Below are positions 20,010-29,093 of a DNA stretch of 39,539 bases, in pieces. Position 1 is the stretch's first letter, and the number at the start of each line of letters is the position of its first letter. Below the pieces are notes generated by a model, which was not told the DNA's origin, searched no databases, and saw only the letters and a list, made by a program, of their open reading frames with translations. Made by a program: the position numbers and the translations under genes. The DNA comes from Desulfuromonas sp. GTDB taxonomy: Bacteria > Desulfobacterota > Desulfuromonadia > Desulfuromonadales > UBA2294. Location: positions 1 to 39,539 of the forward strand of contig PKTZ01000106.1 of the NCBI GenBank assembly GCA_002868925.1, in the 5' to 3' direction.

Positions 20010-21174
20010 ACGATCCGACATATTCGTCGCCGTGCCGGTCTACAACCATGCGGCGACCCTGCGCCAGGTGATCGCGGGCATCCTCGAACAGCACGACCGG
20101 GTTCTGGTCGTTGACGACGGCAGCAGCGATGGCGCTGTCGAGGCGATCGCCGGCCTGCCGGTTGAGCTGATCCGGCACCCGCGCAACCTCGGCAAGGGGG
20201 CGGCCCTGCAAAGTGCTGCACGGTGGGGGCTTGAACAGGGCTGTAGCCACATGATTACGATCGACGCCGATGGCCAGCATGCCCCGGCTGACCTGTCCCG
20301 ATTCTTTGCCGAGATCGAGAAGCACCCGCAGGCGCTGATTGTCGGCCACCGCGACTTCGACCAGGCTTCGATCCCCGGTTCGTCCCGCTTCGGCCGGCAG
20401 TTCTCCAACTTCTGGCTGCGCGTCCAGACCGGGTGTCGGCTCAAGGACAGTCAGAGCGGGTTTCGCGCATACCCGCTGATCATCTTCGAGCATCTCAACT
20501 TCTGGTGCCGCCGCTATAACTTCGAGGTCGAAATCCTGGTCCGCTCGGCCTGGGCCGGGGTCGAGCTGCGCGACGTCGATATCTCGGTGTACTATCCGCC
20601 GGGCGAGGAGCGGATCTCGCACTTCCACGGCTTTCTCGACAACTGGCGCCTGACCCTGCTCAACACGCATCTGACCGGGCGTTCGATCGTCCCCTGGCCG
20701 CACCGCAAGATCATCGAACGTGAAGACGAGGGGAAGCTGAAAACCGTCTCGGTGATCCATCCGCTGCGTTCGATCCGGCAGCTGTTGCAGGAAAACAGCA
20801 CCCCGCCACGGCTCGCCGTGGCGGCAGGAACCGGCGTGCTGCTCGGCACCCTGCCACTGATCTTCTGCCACACCATCATCATCCTGATGGTCTGTGGTTT
20901 CTTCCGGCTCAACAAGGTCGCCGCGATCAGCAGCAGCCAGCTCTGCATGCCGCCGATCGTGCCGGCGCTCTGTATCGAGCTCGGATATTTCATGCGCCAT
21001 GGCGAGTGGTTGACCGAGCTGTCATTGCAGACCCTCGGCTATCAGGCGTTGGAGCGGATCTACGAATGGCTGCTCGGTTCACTGGTCCTGGCCCCGGTCC
21101 TGGCCGGTGCGGTCGGATTGCTAACCCTGTTGCTGGCACAACTGGTGCAGAAAAAAGATGTCGAGACGATCTGA
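19999..21174 (+). CDS. GT2 family glycosyltransferase fused to DUF2062-like C-terminal membrane domain
   Basis: Start at ATG 19999 (ORF track begins upstream at 19639); VAVPVYNHAATLRQVI...VLVVDDGSSD...TIDADGQH; C-terminal SVIHPLRSIRQLLQEN...GTLPLIFCHTIIIL. Confidence 0.88.
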   Translation: MAVERSDIFVAVPVYNHAATLRQVIAGILEQHDRVLVVDDGSSDGAVEAIAGLPVELIRHPRNLGKGAALQSAARWGLEQGCSHMITIDADGQHAPADLSRFFAEIEKHPQALIVGHRDFDQASIPGSSRFGRQFSNFWLRVQTGCRLKDSQSGFRAYPLIIFEHLNFWCRRYNFEVEILVRSAWAGVELRDVDISVYYPPGEERISHFHGFLDNWRLTLLNTHLTGRSIVPWPHRKIIEREDEGKLKTVSVIHPLRSIRQLLQENSTPPRLAVAAGTGVLLGTLPLIFCHTIIILMVCGFFRLNKVAAISSSQLCMPPIVPALCIELGYFMRHGEWLTELSLQTLGYQALERIYEWLLGSLVLAPVLAGAVGLLTLLLAQLVQKKDVETI

Positions 21175-22105
21175 TCATAAATCCGGCTGGAGCAGCCGGA
21201 GTATCGGCAGTAACTGGCAGCACCAGTTTTTTTACCTGGCGATTAAGATTGGCGGCCGTCGTGCAGCCTATTTTGTGCTATATTTCGTAGTCGCTTATTA
21301 TGCTCTGTTCAGCCGCCTGGCGCGGGAGCGAGCAGGCCACTATGTTTCCCGACGCTTCCCGGAAGCTCGCGGGCTGAAGCGGCTCTGGCACGGCTACCGC
21401 ATGATCCTCAACTTTGGCATGGTGCTGATCGACCGGGCGGTGGTCGGCATCCTCGGGCCCGATTCGTTCGAGGTCAGCCTGGCCGGACGTGAACAGCTAC
21501 TGAAAATCCGGGACGAGAATCGGGGCATGATCCTGATGACGGCCCATGTCGGTTGCTGGCAGGTCGCGATGTCGGTCCTCGAATTTCTCGAGCGGCCGGT
21601 GTACATGCTGATGCGACAGGAGGACGGTGATATCGACCGGCATTACTTCGAGCATGCCGGCATCGAATGTCCCTATCGGGTGATCGACCCGACCGGCTAC
21701 CTCGGCGGCACCCTCGAAATGCTCGGGGTGCTCAAGCAGGGGCAGGTCGTCAGTGTCATGGGCGACCGCCTGCTCGGCAGCGACAAGAGCAGCTGCCCGG
21801 TCGATTTTCTCGGAGCCACGGCAACGGTTCCGTTCAGTGCCTACAAGATCGCTTCGGCGAGCGGCGCGCCGATCGTGATATTCTTTACCCGCAAAAGCGG
21901 GCCAAACAGTTACGAGGTTGAAATTGCCCGGGTGATCCGGGTGCCGGAACTGCCGGGTCGGGAGTCGTCAACGTTCACCCCCTACGCCCAGGAATTTGCC
22001 GAGGCGCTGGAGGAGGTCAGCCGGAAGCACCCGTACCAGTTTTATAACTTTCACGATATGTGGGCGGTCGAGCCGCCATCAATAAAGCAAGAAGGGCAGG
22101 AGTAA
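21158..22105 (+). CDS. LpxL/HtrB-like lysophospholipid acyltransferase
   Basis: MILMTAHVGCWQVAMSVLEF, GDRLLGSDKSSCPVDFLGATATVP, VIFFTRKSG. Confidence 0.85.
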   Translation: MSRRSDHKSGWSSRSIGSNWQHQFFYLAIKIGGRRAAYFVLYFVVAYYALFSRLARERAGHYVSRRFPEARGLKRLWHGYRMILNFGMVLIDRAVVGILGPDSFEVSLAGREQLLKIRDENRGMILMTAHVGCWQVAMSVLEFLERPVYMLMRQEDGDIDRHYFEHAGIECPYRVIDPTGYLGGTLEMLGVLKQGQVVSVMGDRLLGSDKSSCPVDFLGATATVPFSAYKIASASGAPIVIFFTRKSGPNSYEVEIARVIRVPELPGRESSTFTPYAQEFAEALEEVSRKHPYQFYNFHDMWAVEPPSIKQEGQE

Positions 22106-22107
22106 CG

Positions 22108-22362
22108 ATGGAGATCAAGGAAAAACTGAAGCAGGTACTGATAGAAGACTTGAACCTTGAGGATGTCACCCCGGATGAGATCGGTAACGACGAGCCGCTG
22201 TTCGGCGAGGGTCTCGGTCTCGATTCGCTCGACGCGGTCGAGCTCGTCGTTGTTGTACAGAAGCACTTCGGTGTCGAAATCAAGGATATGGACGAGGGCC
22301 GCCCGGCCCTGCAGTCGATCAACACCCTCGCCGCCTTTATCGAGGAAAAATCGAACGGATGA
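22108..22362 (+). CDS. Acyl carrier protein
   Basis: ATG 22108 after GGAG; EGLGLDSLDAVELVVVVQKHFGV. Confidence 0.93.
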   Translation: MEIKEKLKQVLIEDLNLEDVTPDEIGNDEPLFGEGLGLDSLDAVELVVVVQKHFGVEIKDMDEGRPALQSINTLAAFIEEKSNG

Positions 22363-23546
22363 ACCAACCGGTTGCCATAACCGGCCTCGGTTGTCTCTGC
22401 GGCGCCGGCATGAACTTGGCCGAATGCATGGAGAGCATGTTCCGCGGCGTGCGCAAGCCGCGGCCGCCGTTCCGCTTTTCGACCGATCACCCGGTCAGCT
22501 ACCCGGTGCTCGAGCTGCGCGACGAGTTCAAATTACCGCTCGATGACCAGGAAAAGGTCTATGCCCGAACCAGCCAGCTCGCTCTGGCCGCCGCCCTCGA
22601 GGCGCTGGCCGACGCCGGCTGGGACGAGGCGTCGCTACGCGGAAAAAAGGTTGGGGTCTGCATCGGCACTACGGTCGGCTGCGCCCTCAATTGCGACGAC
22701 TTCTACCGCGCCTACAAGGAAGGCGACGACCCGGAGATGGATGTCATCGAGCGATTTCTGCGGAGCAACCCGGCATCGGTCATCGCCCGCCAGCTCAAGC
22801 TCGACGGTCCGAACCAGACCGTAGTCAACGCCTGCTCATCCGGCACCGATGCGATCGGACTTGGCGCTTCATGGATCCACTCCGGTGCCTGCGACATTGT
22901 CATCGCCGGCGGCGCCGACGAGCTCTCGCGTGTCACCTATGCCGGCTTCAGCTCGCTGATGATCACCGACACCGAACCGTGCAAGCCGTTCGATGTTAAC
23001 CGCAAGGGACTCAACCTCGGCGAAGGTGCCGGAATCATGGTATTGGAAAGTGATGCAATCCGGGGCGACAGGAAGGCGTGGGGCTTTGTTCGCGGTTACG
23101 GTTCCGCCTGCGATGCTTATCACTTGACGGCACCGCGGCCGGATGGTGCCGGTCTCAAGCAGGCGATGGGCGAGGCGTTTGCCGCTGCCGGTCTCACACC
23201 GGAACAGATCGCTTTCGTCAACGCCCACGGCACCGGAACCCCGGACAATGACAAGGTCGAGAGCGGTGTTCTCGCCGAAATGCTCCCCGGTGTTCCGTTC
23301 CTTTCGACCAAGGGCTACACCGGCCATACCCTCGGCGCTGCCGGCGGTATCGAGGCGGTCTTCACCGTCGAGTCGTTGCGTCGCGGCAAACTGCCGGCCA
23401 ATATCGGCTATGCCGATGCCGACCCGGAGATCAAAGGCACCCCGGTGACCGAAAACACCGAGATTGATGGGGAATACGCGTTGTCGGAATCACTCGCCTT
23501 CGGCGGCAACAACGCGGTCCTGATTCTCGGCAAGGGAGACGATTGA
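22359..23546 (+). CDS. beta-ketoacyl-ACP synthase, catalytically intact
   Basis: VVNACSSGTDAIG (Cys), NAHGTGTPDNDKVE (His), TKGYTGHTLGAAGG (His). Confidence 0.92.
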   Translation: MNQPVAITGLGCLCGAGMNLAECMESMFRGVRKPRPPFRFSTDHPVSYPVLELRDEFKLPLDDQEKVYARTSQLALAAALEALADAGWDEASLRGKKVGVCIGTTVGCALNCDDFYRAYKEGDDPEMDVIERFLRSNPASVIARQLKLDGPNQTVVNACSSGTDAIGLGASWIHSGACDIVIAGGADELSRVTYAGFSSLMITDTEPCKPFDVNRKGLNLGEGAGIMVLESDAIRGDRKAWGFVRGYGSACDAYHLTAPRPDGAGLKQAMGEAFAAAGLTPEQIAFVNAHGTGTPDNDKVESGVLAEMLPGVPFLSTKGYTGHTLGAAGGIEAVFTVESLRRGKLPANIGYADADPEIKGTPVTENTEIDGEYALSESLAFGGNNAVLILGKGDD

Positions 23547-23547
23547 T

Positions 23548-24612
23548 ATGCGGATGGCGATTCAGAGCATCGGAATCTCCGGAGGCTTCGGTCAAGGCGT
23601 CGACTCCCTGCAGCGGGCCCTTGTCGCCGGTGAGGTTGAACCGCAGACCGGCGAGGTCGAGCGCAACGGAACGGTCGACAGCTTCCCCTGCTACCGCGCC
23701 GCCATCGATGGACTCGACGAATTTTTCCCGAAGCGGGCCCTGCGCCGGATCGATCACTATTCGAAGATGACCCTGTACGGGGCCAGCCTAGCCCTGAAGG
23801 AGGCCGGTCTGCTCGAAGCCGATCGTTCGCGCATGGGCGTGATAATCGCCACCGGTTACGGCGCTCTGAAGACGACCTTCGATTTTCTCGATTCCTACCT
23901 TGATTTCGGCTATTCGTGTAGCTCGCCGACCCATTTTTCGAACTCGGTCCACAACGCTGCGGCGGCCCATGTCTCGATGCAGTTCAAGGCGACGGCACCG
24001 AGCCTGACCGTGACCCAGTTCGAGATGTCGGTCGCTTCGGCCCTGCTCACCGCCAGGCACTGGCTGGCCGAGGGACGGGTCGATCAGGTTTTGTTCGGTG
24101 CGACCGACGAATACTGCGACGTCCTGCGCTACTGCCGCAAACGCTTCTTTTGCGACGGCGAACAGGGCCCGATGGCACCGTTCAATTTCGAGCGGCAAAG
24201 CGCCGTGGTCGGAGAAGGCGCCGCCTTTTTCATCCTGACCCGGGACGAGCAGCAGGCAAGTTATGGCTATATCGACGCGGTCACTCTCGGCAACCATGTC
24301 GCATCTCCGCTCGAATTGCCGGCGGACGATTTCGTTATCGCCGGCGCCGACGGACACCGCGATTGCGGCCAGTGGTACGCTGAAACGATCGGCAGCCTGC
24401 CCGCGTCCGCCTACTCACCGCTTTACGGGAGTTTCCCGGCTGCGGCCGGCTTCGACCTGGCGGTCGCGGCGTTGACCTTGAAAGAAGGATGTTACTTTAC
24501 GGTACCGGACAACGCCGGTTCGACGACGACTCCTGAAGAGGCGCCCGCAAAGATCTCCTGCCTGAAGTTCGGACCGGGAGGCGATTATGGCCTGATCCGC
24601 CTGTCACGCTGA
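23548..24612 (+). CDS. Ketosynthase-like protein lacking active-site Cys (chain-length-factor-like)
   Basis: Ungapped alignment with the preceding KS: QTVVNACSSGTDA vs LTVTQFEMSVASA, Cys replaced by Glu. Confidence 0.82.
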   Translation: MRMAIQSIGISGGFGQGVDSLQRALVAGEVEPQTGEVERNGTVDSFPCYRAAIDGLDEFFPKRALRRIDHYSKMTLYGASLALKEAGLLEADRSRMGVIIATGYGALKTTFDFLDSYLDFGYSCSSPTHFSNSVHNAAAAHVSMQFKATAPSLTVTQFEMSVASALLTARHWLAEGRVDQVLFGATDEYCDVLRYCRKRFFCDGEQGPMAPFNFERQSAVVGEGAAFFILTRDEQQASYGYIDAVTLGNHVASPLELPADDFVIAGADGHRDCGQWYAETIGSLPASAYSPLYGSFPAAAGFDLAVAALTLKEGCYFTVPDNAGSTTTPEEAPAKISCLKFGPGGDYGLIRLSR

Positions 24613-24619
24613 GGTCGAT

Positions 24620-25204
24620 ATGCGACCCGGCTTGATTTGCATTCTCTGCGGTGCGTTGCTCGTCACCCTTACTCCGGCGATGGCCCGGGCCGAGGCAGAT
24701 CCGGGCGGAGAGTCCGTTTCATACCGGCCGAATCGCTACGGCGTCGGGCTGCTGGCCGGGAAGGCCTATGACCCCGAACACTTCGGTCTGGTTATACTGC
24801 AGGGTCAGATGCTGGTCGATTACGATCGGATTGTCTGGCACCGGGCACCCGAGGAACTTTATCTCAAGTTCGAAGCGAATCTCGGCATCACCACCGACGG
24901 TCGTGACAAAGGGTTAGCCGCGGTCAACATGCTGGCCCTTTTCTATCTGGACGCCCCCGATGCGCGGCGCTGGAGACCGTTTCTCGAAGCGGGAATCGGC
25001 CTGATCTATACTGAGTACCGGGTTGAGGGTCAGGGACTGTATTTGAACTTTAATCCCCAGGCCGGTGCCGGCGTTGAATTCCGCCGGGATAACGGGCAGG
25101 CGCTCTCAATCGCATTGCGTCTGCACCATTTGTCAAACGGCAACCTGTACAAGGATAACCGGGGCGTCAATTCCGCGTTCCTGATGCTCGGTTACTTATT
25201 CTGA
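24620..25204 (+). CDS. PagL-like acyloxyacyl hydrolase family outer membrane protein
   Basis: Signal peptide, beta-rich, C-terminal LRLHHLSNGNLYKDNRGVNSAFLMLGYLF resembling the PagL HxSN signature. Confidence 0.75.
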   Translation: MRPGLICILCGALLVTLTPAMARAEADPGGESVSYRPNRYGVGLLAGKAYDPEHFGLVILQGQMLVDYDRIVWHRAPEELYLKFEANLGITTDGRDKGLAAVNMLALFYLDAPDARRWRPFLEAGIGLIYTEYRVEGQGLYLNFNPQAGAGVEFRRDNGQALSIALRLHHLSNGNLYKDNRGVNSAFLMLGYLF

Positions 25205-25206
25205 CG

Positions 25207-25650
25207 ATGAAGAAAAAAGATGTCCCACAACAGGGCGGCCTGAACGCCGGCTGCCGCGAAATCAACTATGCGGTTGATGACGACGGGCACTATACCCTCG
25301 AATCGAGTGTCGGCTGGGAGGCGAAGAACATCGCCCTGCGCCAGGCCTGGGAAGAGATCATCGACCAGCTGCATCGTGTTCTGGACGAAGTCAGGGCCGG
25401 GGCCAAAAGTCCTCTTGCCTACCATATGGTCAAGAACCAGATGAACCCGATCCTGCTCGCCCGCTACTCCGGGATCGCCCGCTGGCGGGTCAAACGTCAC
25501 TTCAAGCCGGCAGTTTTTGCCAAATTGAAACAAAGCGATCTGCAACCTTACGCCGATCTGTTTAAAATTTCAGTGGAGGAGTTGAAACAGGTTCCGGAAA
25601 AACCCGACCTGTCGATTGAGGAAATCGATCCGTCAGGAGGATCAGCATGA
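25207..25650 (+). CDS. Conserved-looking hypothetical protein, possible HTH-like C-terminal segment
   Basis: 147 aa ORF, translationally coupled to the next gene (overlap at 25647-25650); MNPILLARYSGIARWRVKRHFKPAVFAKL. Confidence 0.7.
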   Translation: MKKKDVPQQGGLNAGCREINYAVDDDGHYTLESSVGWEAKNIALRQAWEEIIDQLHRVLDEVRAGAKSPLAYHMVKNQMNPILLARYSGIARWRVKRHFKPAVFAKLKQSDLQPYADLFKISVEELKQVPEKPDLSIEEIDPSGGSA

Positions 25651-26651
25651 AGATCGATTTCCAGCACCGGCAATTTGCTCACTGCGAGAGCGGCGTTACT
25701 GCCAATCTGCTCAATCATCACGGGTTTCCCTGTTCCGAGGCGATGGCCTTCGGGATTGGCGGTGGGCTGTTTTTCGGCTACGTTCCGTTCGTCAAGCTTA
25801 ACTTTCTGCCGCTGACGACTTTCCGGACCGGTCCGGGAGCGATCTTCAAGAAAGCGACACGACGCCTCGGGATCGAGGTCAGGAAACAGACTTTTCGCAA
25901 CCCGGCTGAGGCCGAATGTGAACTCGACCGAGTGCTCGAAGCAGGTATCCCGGTCGGTGCCCAGACCGGCGTGTTCTGGCTGCCGTTTTTCCCGCCGGCC
26001 TACCGCTTTCATTTCAACGGGCACAACCTGGTCGTTATCGGTAAAGAGGGCGATGACTACCTGATCAGCGACCCGATCTTTGAAGAGATTGTCCGTTGCC
26101 CGGCTGTCGACCTGCGCAAGGCCCGCTTCGCTAAAGGTGCCCTGGCCCCGAAGGGGAAGATCTACTATATCGAAAAGATGCCTAATCAATTCGACCTGCC
26201 GCAGGCGATCAAGACCGGTATTCGGGAAGTTTGTCGGGTCATGCTCAAAACACCGGTTCCGCTGGCCGGGGTGCGCGGCATCCGGCTGCTTTCGCGCCAG
26301 CTGCGTAAGTGGCCGAACAAGCTCGGCGAAAAGAAAACCATCCTCCACCTCGGCCACATTATCCGGATGCAGGAAGAGATCGGCACCGGCGGCGGCGGGT
26401 TCCGTTTCATCTACGCCGCATTCCTCCAGGAAGCGGCCGAAACACTTAGCAATGACAAGCTCTCTGCTCTTTCTGATCGTTGCACCGAAATCGGCGATCT
26501 CTGGCGCGATTTCGCTCTGATCGCTTCCCGGGTTTGCCGCGGGCGGGCAACGGTTCAGGATTCGTTTGATGACCTGGCCGATCTGCTACAGCAATGCGCG
26601 GACCGGGAAGAGACGTTTTTCCTCGATCTGCAGACGGCTCTGGCAAAATAA
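25647..26651 (+). CDS. BtrH-N-terminal-domain-like protein (candidate acyl transferase)
   Basis: N-terminal HCESGVTANLLNHHGFPCSEAMAFGIGGGLFFGY resembles the BtrH_N Cys motif; YRFHFNGHNLVVIGKEGDDYLISDP. Confidence 0.75.
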   Translation: MKIDFQHRQFAHCESGVTANLLNHHGFPCSEAMAFGIGGGLFFGYVPFVKLNFLPLTTFRTGPGAIFKKATRRLGIEVRKQTFRNPAEAECELDRVLEAGIPVGAQTGVFWLPFFPPAYRFHFNGHNLVVIGKEGDDYLISDPIFEEIVRCPAVDLRKARFAKGALAPKGKIYYIEKMPNQFDLPQAIKTGIREVCRVMLKTPVPLAGVRGIRLLSRQLRKWPNKLGEKKTILHLGHIIRMQEEIGTGGGGFRFIYAAFLQEAAETLSNDKLSALSDRCTEIGDLWRDFALIASRVCRGRATVQDSFDDLADLLQQCADREETFFLDLQTALAK

Positions 26652-26661
26652 CCGGAAAGGC

Positions 26662-27429
26662 ATGGTGGTGACTCAGGCTGCAACCGAAAAAATCCTGTCA
26701 ACCCGTGACCTGGTCAAGGTTTATGCCGGATCGGACCGCCCGGCGGTCGATGGGCTGAACCTGGAGATCGACCGGGGTTCGATATTTGGCCTGCTTGGTC
26801 CCAACGGCGCCGGCAAGACAACGACCATCTCGATTCTCTGCACCCTGTTGCAGCCGACGTCAGGACAGGCGATCGTACTGGGGCAGGATGTTAGGAATCA
26901 GGCCGATGCGATCCGCCGCCGGATCGGAGTTGTCCCGCAGGATATCGCCCTCTACCCGAGCCTGACTGCCCGAGAGAATCTACGCTACTTTGCCCGGATC
27001 CTGCGCATTCCGCGGGACAGGATTGAGCAGCGTATCGACGAGTGTCTCGAGCTGGTCGGGCTGCGCGATTTTTCGCACAAGCGGGTTGCCGACTTTTCCG
27101 GCGGCATGAAACGCCGTACCAACCTTGCCGTCGGCATCCTGCATGAACCGGAACTGCTCTTTCTCGACGAACCGACCGTCGGCATCGATGCCCAGTCGCG
27201 AAACCTGATCCTCGATCGCCTGGGTGAACTGAATCGGGCCGGCATGTCCATGCTTTACACCTCGCACTACATGGAGGAGGTCCGGCAGCTTTGTCATGAT
27301 GTTGTCATAATTGATCACGGCAGGGCGATTGCGGCAGGAACGCCGGATGAGCTTGTCGCCGGTTCGGCCGAAGCCGAAAACCTGGAAGAGCTTTTTCTCG
27401 AATTGACCGGCCGCGAGCTGCGGGATTGA
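26662..27429 (+). CDS. ABC transporter ATP-binding protein
   Basis: GPNGAGKTTT Walker A, DFSGGMKRR signature, LLFLDEPTVG Walker B; start ATG 26662 after GGAAAGG. Confidence 0.95.
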   Translation: MVVTQAATEKILSTRDLVKVYAGSDRPAVDGLNLEIDRGSIFGLLGPNGAGKTTTISILCTLLQPTSGQAIVLGQDVRNQADAIRRRIGVVPQDIALYPSLTARENLRYFARILRIPRDRIEQRIDECLELVGLRDFSHKRVADFSGGMKRRTNLAVGILHEPELLFLDEPTVGIDAQSRNLILDRLGELNRAGMSMLYTSHYMEEVRQLCHDVVIIDHGRAIAAGTPDELVAGSAEAENLEELFLELTGRELRD

Positions 27430-27436
27430 TACGATC

Positions 27437-28753
27437 ATGATTTTACTGGCCAACATCAAAAAAGAGCTGTTGCTGCTGAGTCGTGACCGGGCCGGTCTGC
27501 TCATCCTGTTCGTCATGCCGATGCTGCTGGTTCTCGTCCTCTCGTTGATCCAGGACAACCTCTTCCGGGCGACCGGGGAGACGGCGACCCGGGCCCTTTT
27601 TGTTAACCTCGACCAGGGCGATCTCGGCACGGAACTGAAGACCCAGCTCAATGCGACCGGCGCTCTCGAGCTTGTCGAGCAGTTTTCCGGCCGTACGATC
27701 GAGCCCGAGCAGGCCCGGCAGACCGTATTTGCCGGCGATTACCAATTTGCGATCATTGTTCCGGCCGACTTCAGTGCCCGCTTGAACAGCGCGGCCGATG
27801 AAACTGTCCGGGCGGCGCTCGATCAGAAAAATCTGGAGCGAGCGCCGGAGCCGTTGATCCTCTATTTCGATCCGACCGTCCGGGGCGTCTACCGAACGGC
27901 TGTAACCAATGCCCTTTACCGGGGGCTGCTCGGCCTCGAAATCGCCCGCAAGGGCGAGGCGCTCAGCCGGCTGTTGCCGGAAAAAGTGCAGGAGAGTGTC
28001 GAGCGCGAGATGGCCGCCTATGGTGGCGGGATCGCTCTCGACCTGCCGGAGCTTTCAAGCGGCTGGGCCCGCCAATCGTTGCTCGAACTCAGGGAAGAAT
28101 CGGCCTACCCGGAGAAATATTCGACCCTGCCGACGTCGGTTCAGCAGAATGTCCCGGCCTGGACGCTGTTCGGCATGTTCTTCATCGTCATCCCGCTCGC
28201 CGGAACCCTGATCCGTGAACGACAGGAGGGGACCCTGACCCGGCTGATGACGATGCCGGTCAGTAACAGTTCACTGCTGCTCGGCAAGGTCATCGCCTAC
28301 CTGTCAATCTGCCTGGTTCAGTTTGGACTGATGCTGGCCGTCGGCCGTTTTATTCTGCCCCGCTTCGGCACCCCGGTCCTCGAGCTCGGGTCCGCGCCGG
28401 TGGCTCTGATCGTGGTCGCTCTGGTGGCGGCGCTGGCCGCCTGCGGCTACGGTATCCTGGTCGGCACCCTGGCCCGGAGTTACGAACAGGCGTCGACCTT
28501 CGGCGCTGTCTCGATCGTTATCGCGGCGGCGCTCGGCGGTGTCATGGTCCCGGTTTACGTGATGCCGAAGGTGATGCAGGGTCTCAGTGTTGTATCGCCG
28601 CTCGGCTGGGGGCTCGATGCCTTCCTCGATATCTTTGTCCGTAACGGAAATCTGGCCAGCGTCTTTCATCGGGTTGCTGCGCTCGGCGGATTCTTCCTGG
28701 CCTGTATTATTGTCGCATCGGTGGTGTTCCGGCACCGCCGGCGTGGAACCTGA
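27437..28753 (+). CDS. ABC-2 type transporter permease
   Basis: N-terminal TM, large extracytoplasmic region, C-terminal five-TM ABC-2 block (IPLAGTLIRERQEGTLTRLMTMPVS). Confidence 0.9.
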   Translation: MILLANIKKELLLLSRDRAGLLILFVMPMLLVLVLSLIQDNLFRATGETATRALFVNLDQGDLGTELKTQLNATGALELVEQFSGRTIEPEQARQTVFAGDYQFAIIVPADFSARLNSAADETVRAALDQKNLERAPEPLILYFDPTVRGVYRTAVTNALYRGLLGLEIARKGEALSRLLPEKVQESVEREMAAYGGGIALDLPELSSGWARQSLLELREESAYPEKYSTLPTSVQQNVPAWTLFGMFFIVIPLAGTLIRERQEGTLTRLMTMPVSNSSLLLGKVIAYLSICLVQFGLMLAVGRFILPRFGTPVLELGSAPVALIVVALVAALAACGYGILVGTLARSYEQASTFGAVSIVIAAALGGVMVPVYVMPKVMQGLSVVSPLGWGLDAFLDIFVRNGNLASVFHRVAALGGFFLACIIVASVVFRHRRRGT

Positions 28754-28770
28754 ACCGACTGGAGTTGAAA

Positions 28771-29037
28771 ATGAGTGACAACCTCGAACGAGAACTGATC
28801 GATTTGGTCATCGATTTCTGCAACGTAGATGACGTCGATCCGGAGGAGATTGCGTACGATCTGCCGCTGATCGGTCCCGATTCGCCGTTCGACCTCGATT
28901 CTCTCGACGCTGTCGAAATCGTCGTCGCCGTCCAGAAAACTTACGGCGTCCGGATTGCCAATGACAATACCAGCCGCGAAGTCTTGCAATCTCTGACCGC
29001 GCTGGCAAACTATATTCGTGACAATCGTCCGGCCTGA
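28771..29037 (+). CDS. Acyl carrier protein
   Basis: ATG 28771 after GGAG; PFDLDSLDAVEIVVAVQKTYGV. Confidence 0.92.
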   Translation: MSDNLERELIDLVIDFCNVDDVDPEEIAYDLPLIGPDSPFDLDSLDAVEIVVAVQKTYGVRIANDNTSREVLQSLTALANYIRDNRPA

Positions 29038-29093
29038 CCGGGCTCATTCCGTTTCCGTCTAACGGCCAATTAAATAAACATGGAGGTGAAACG

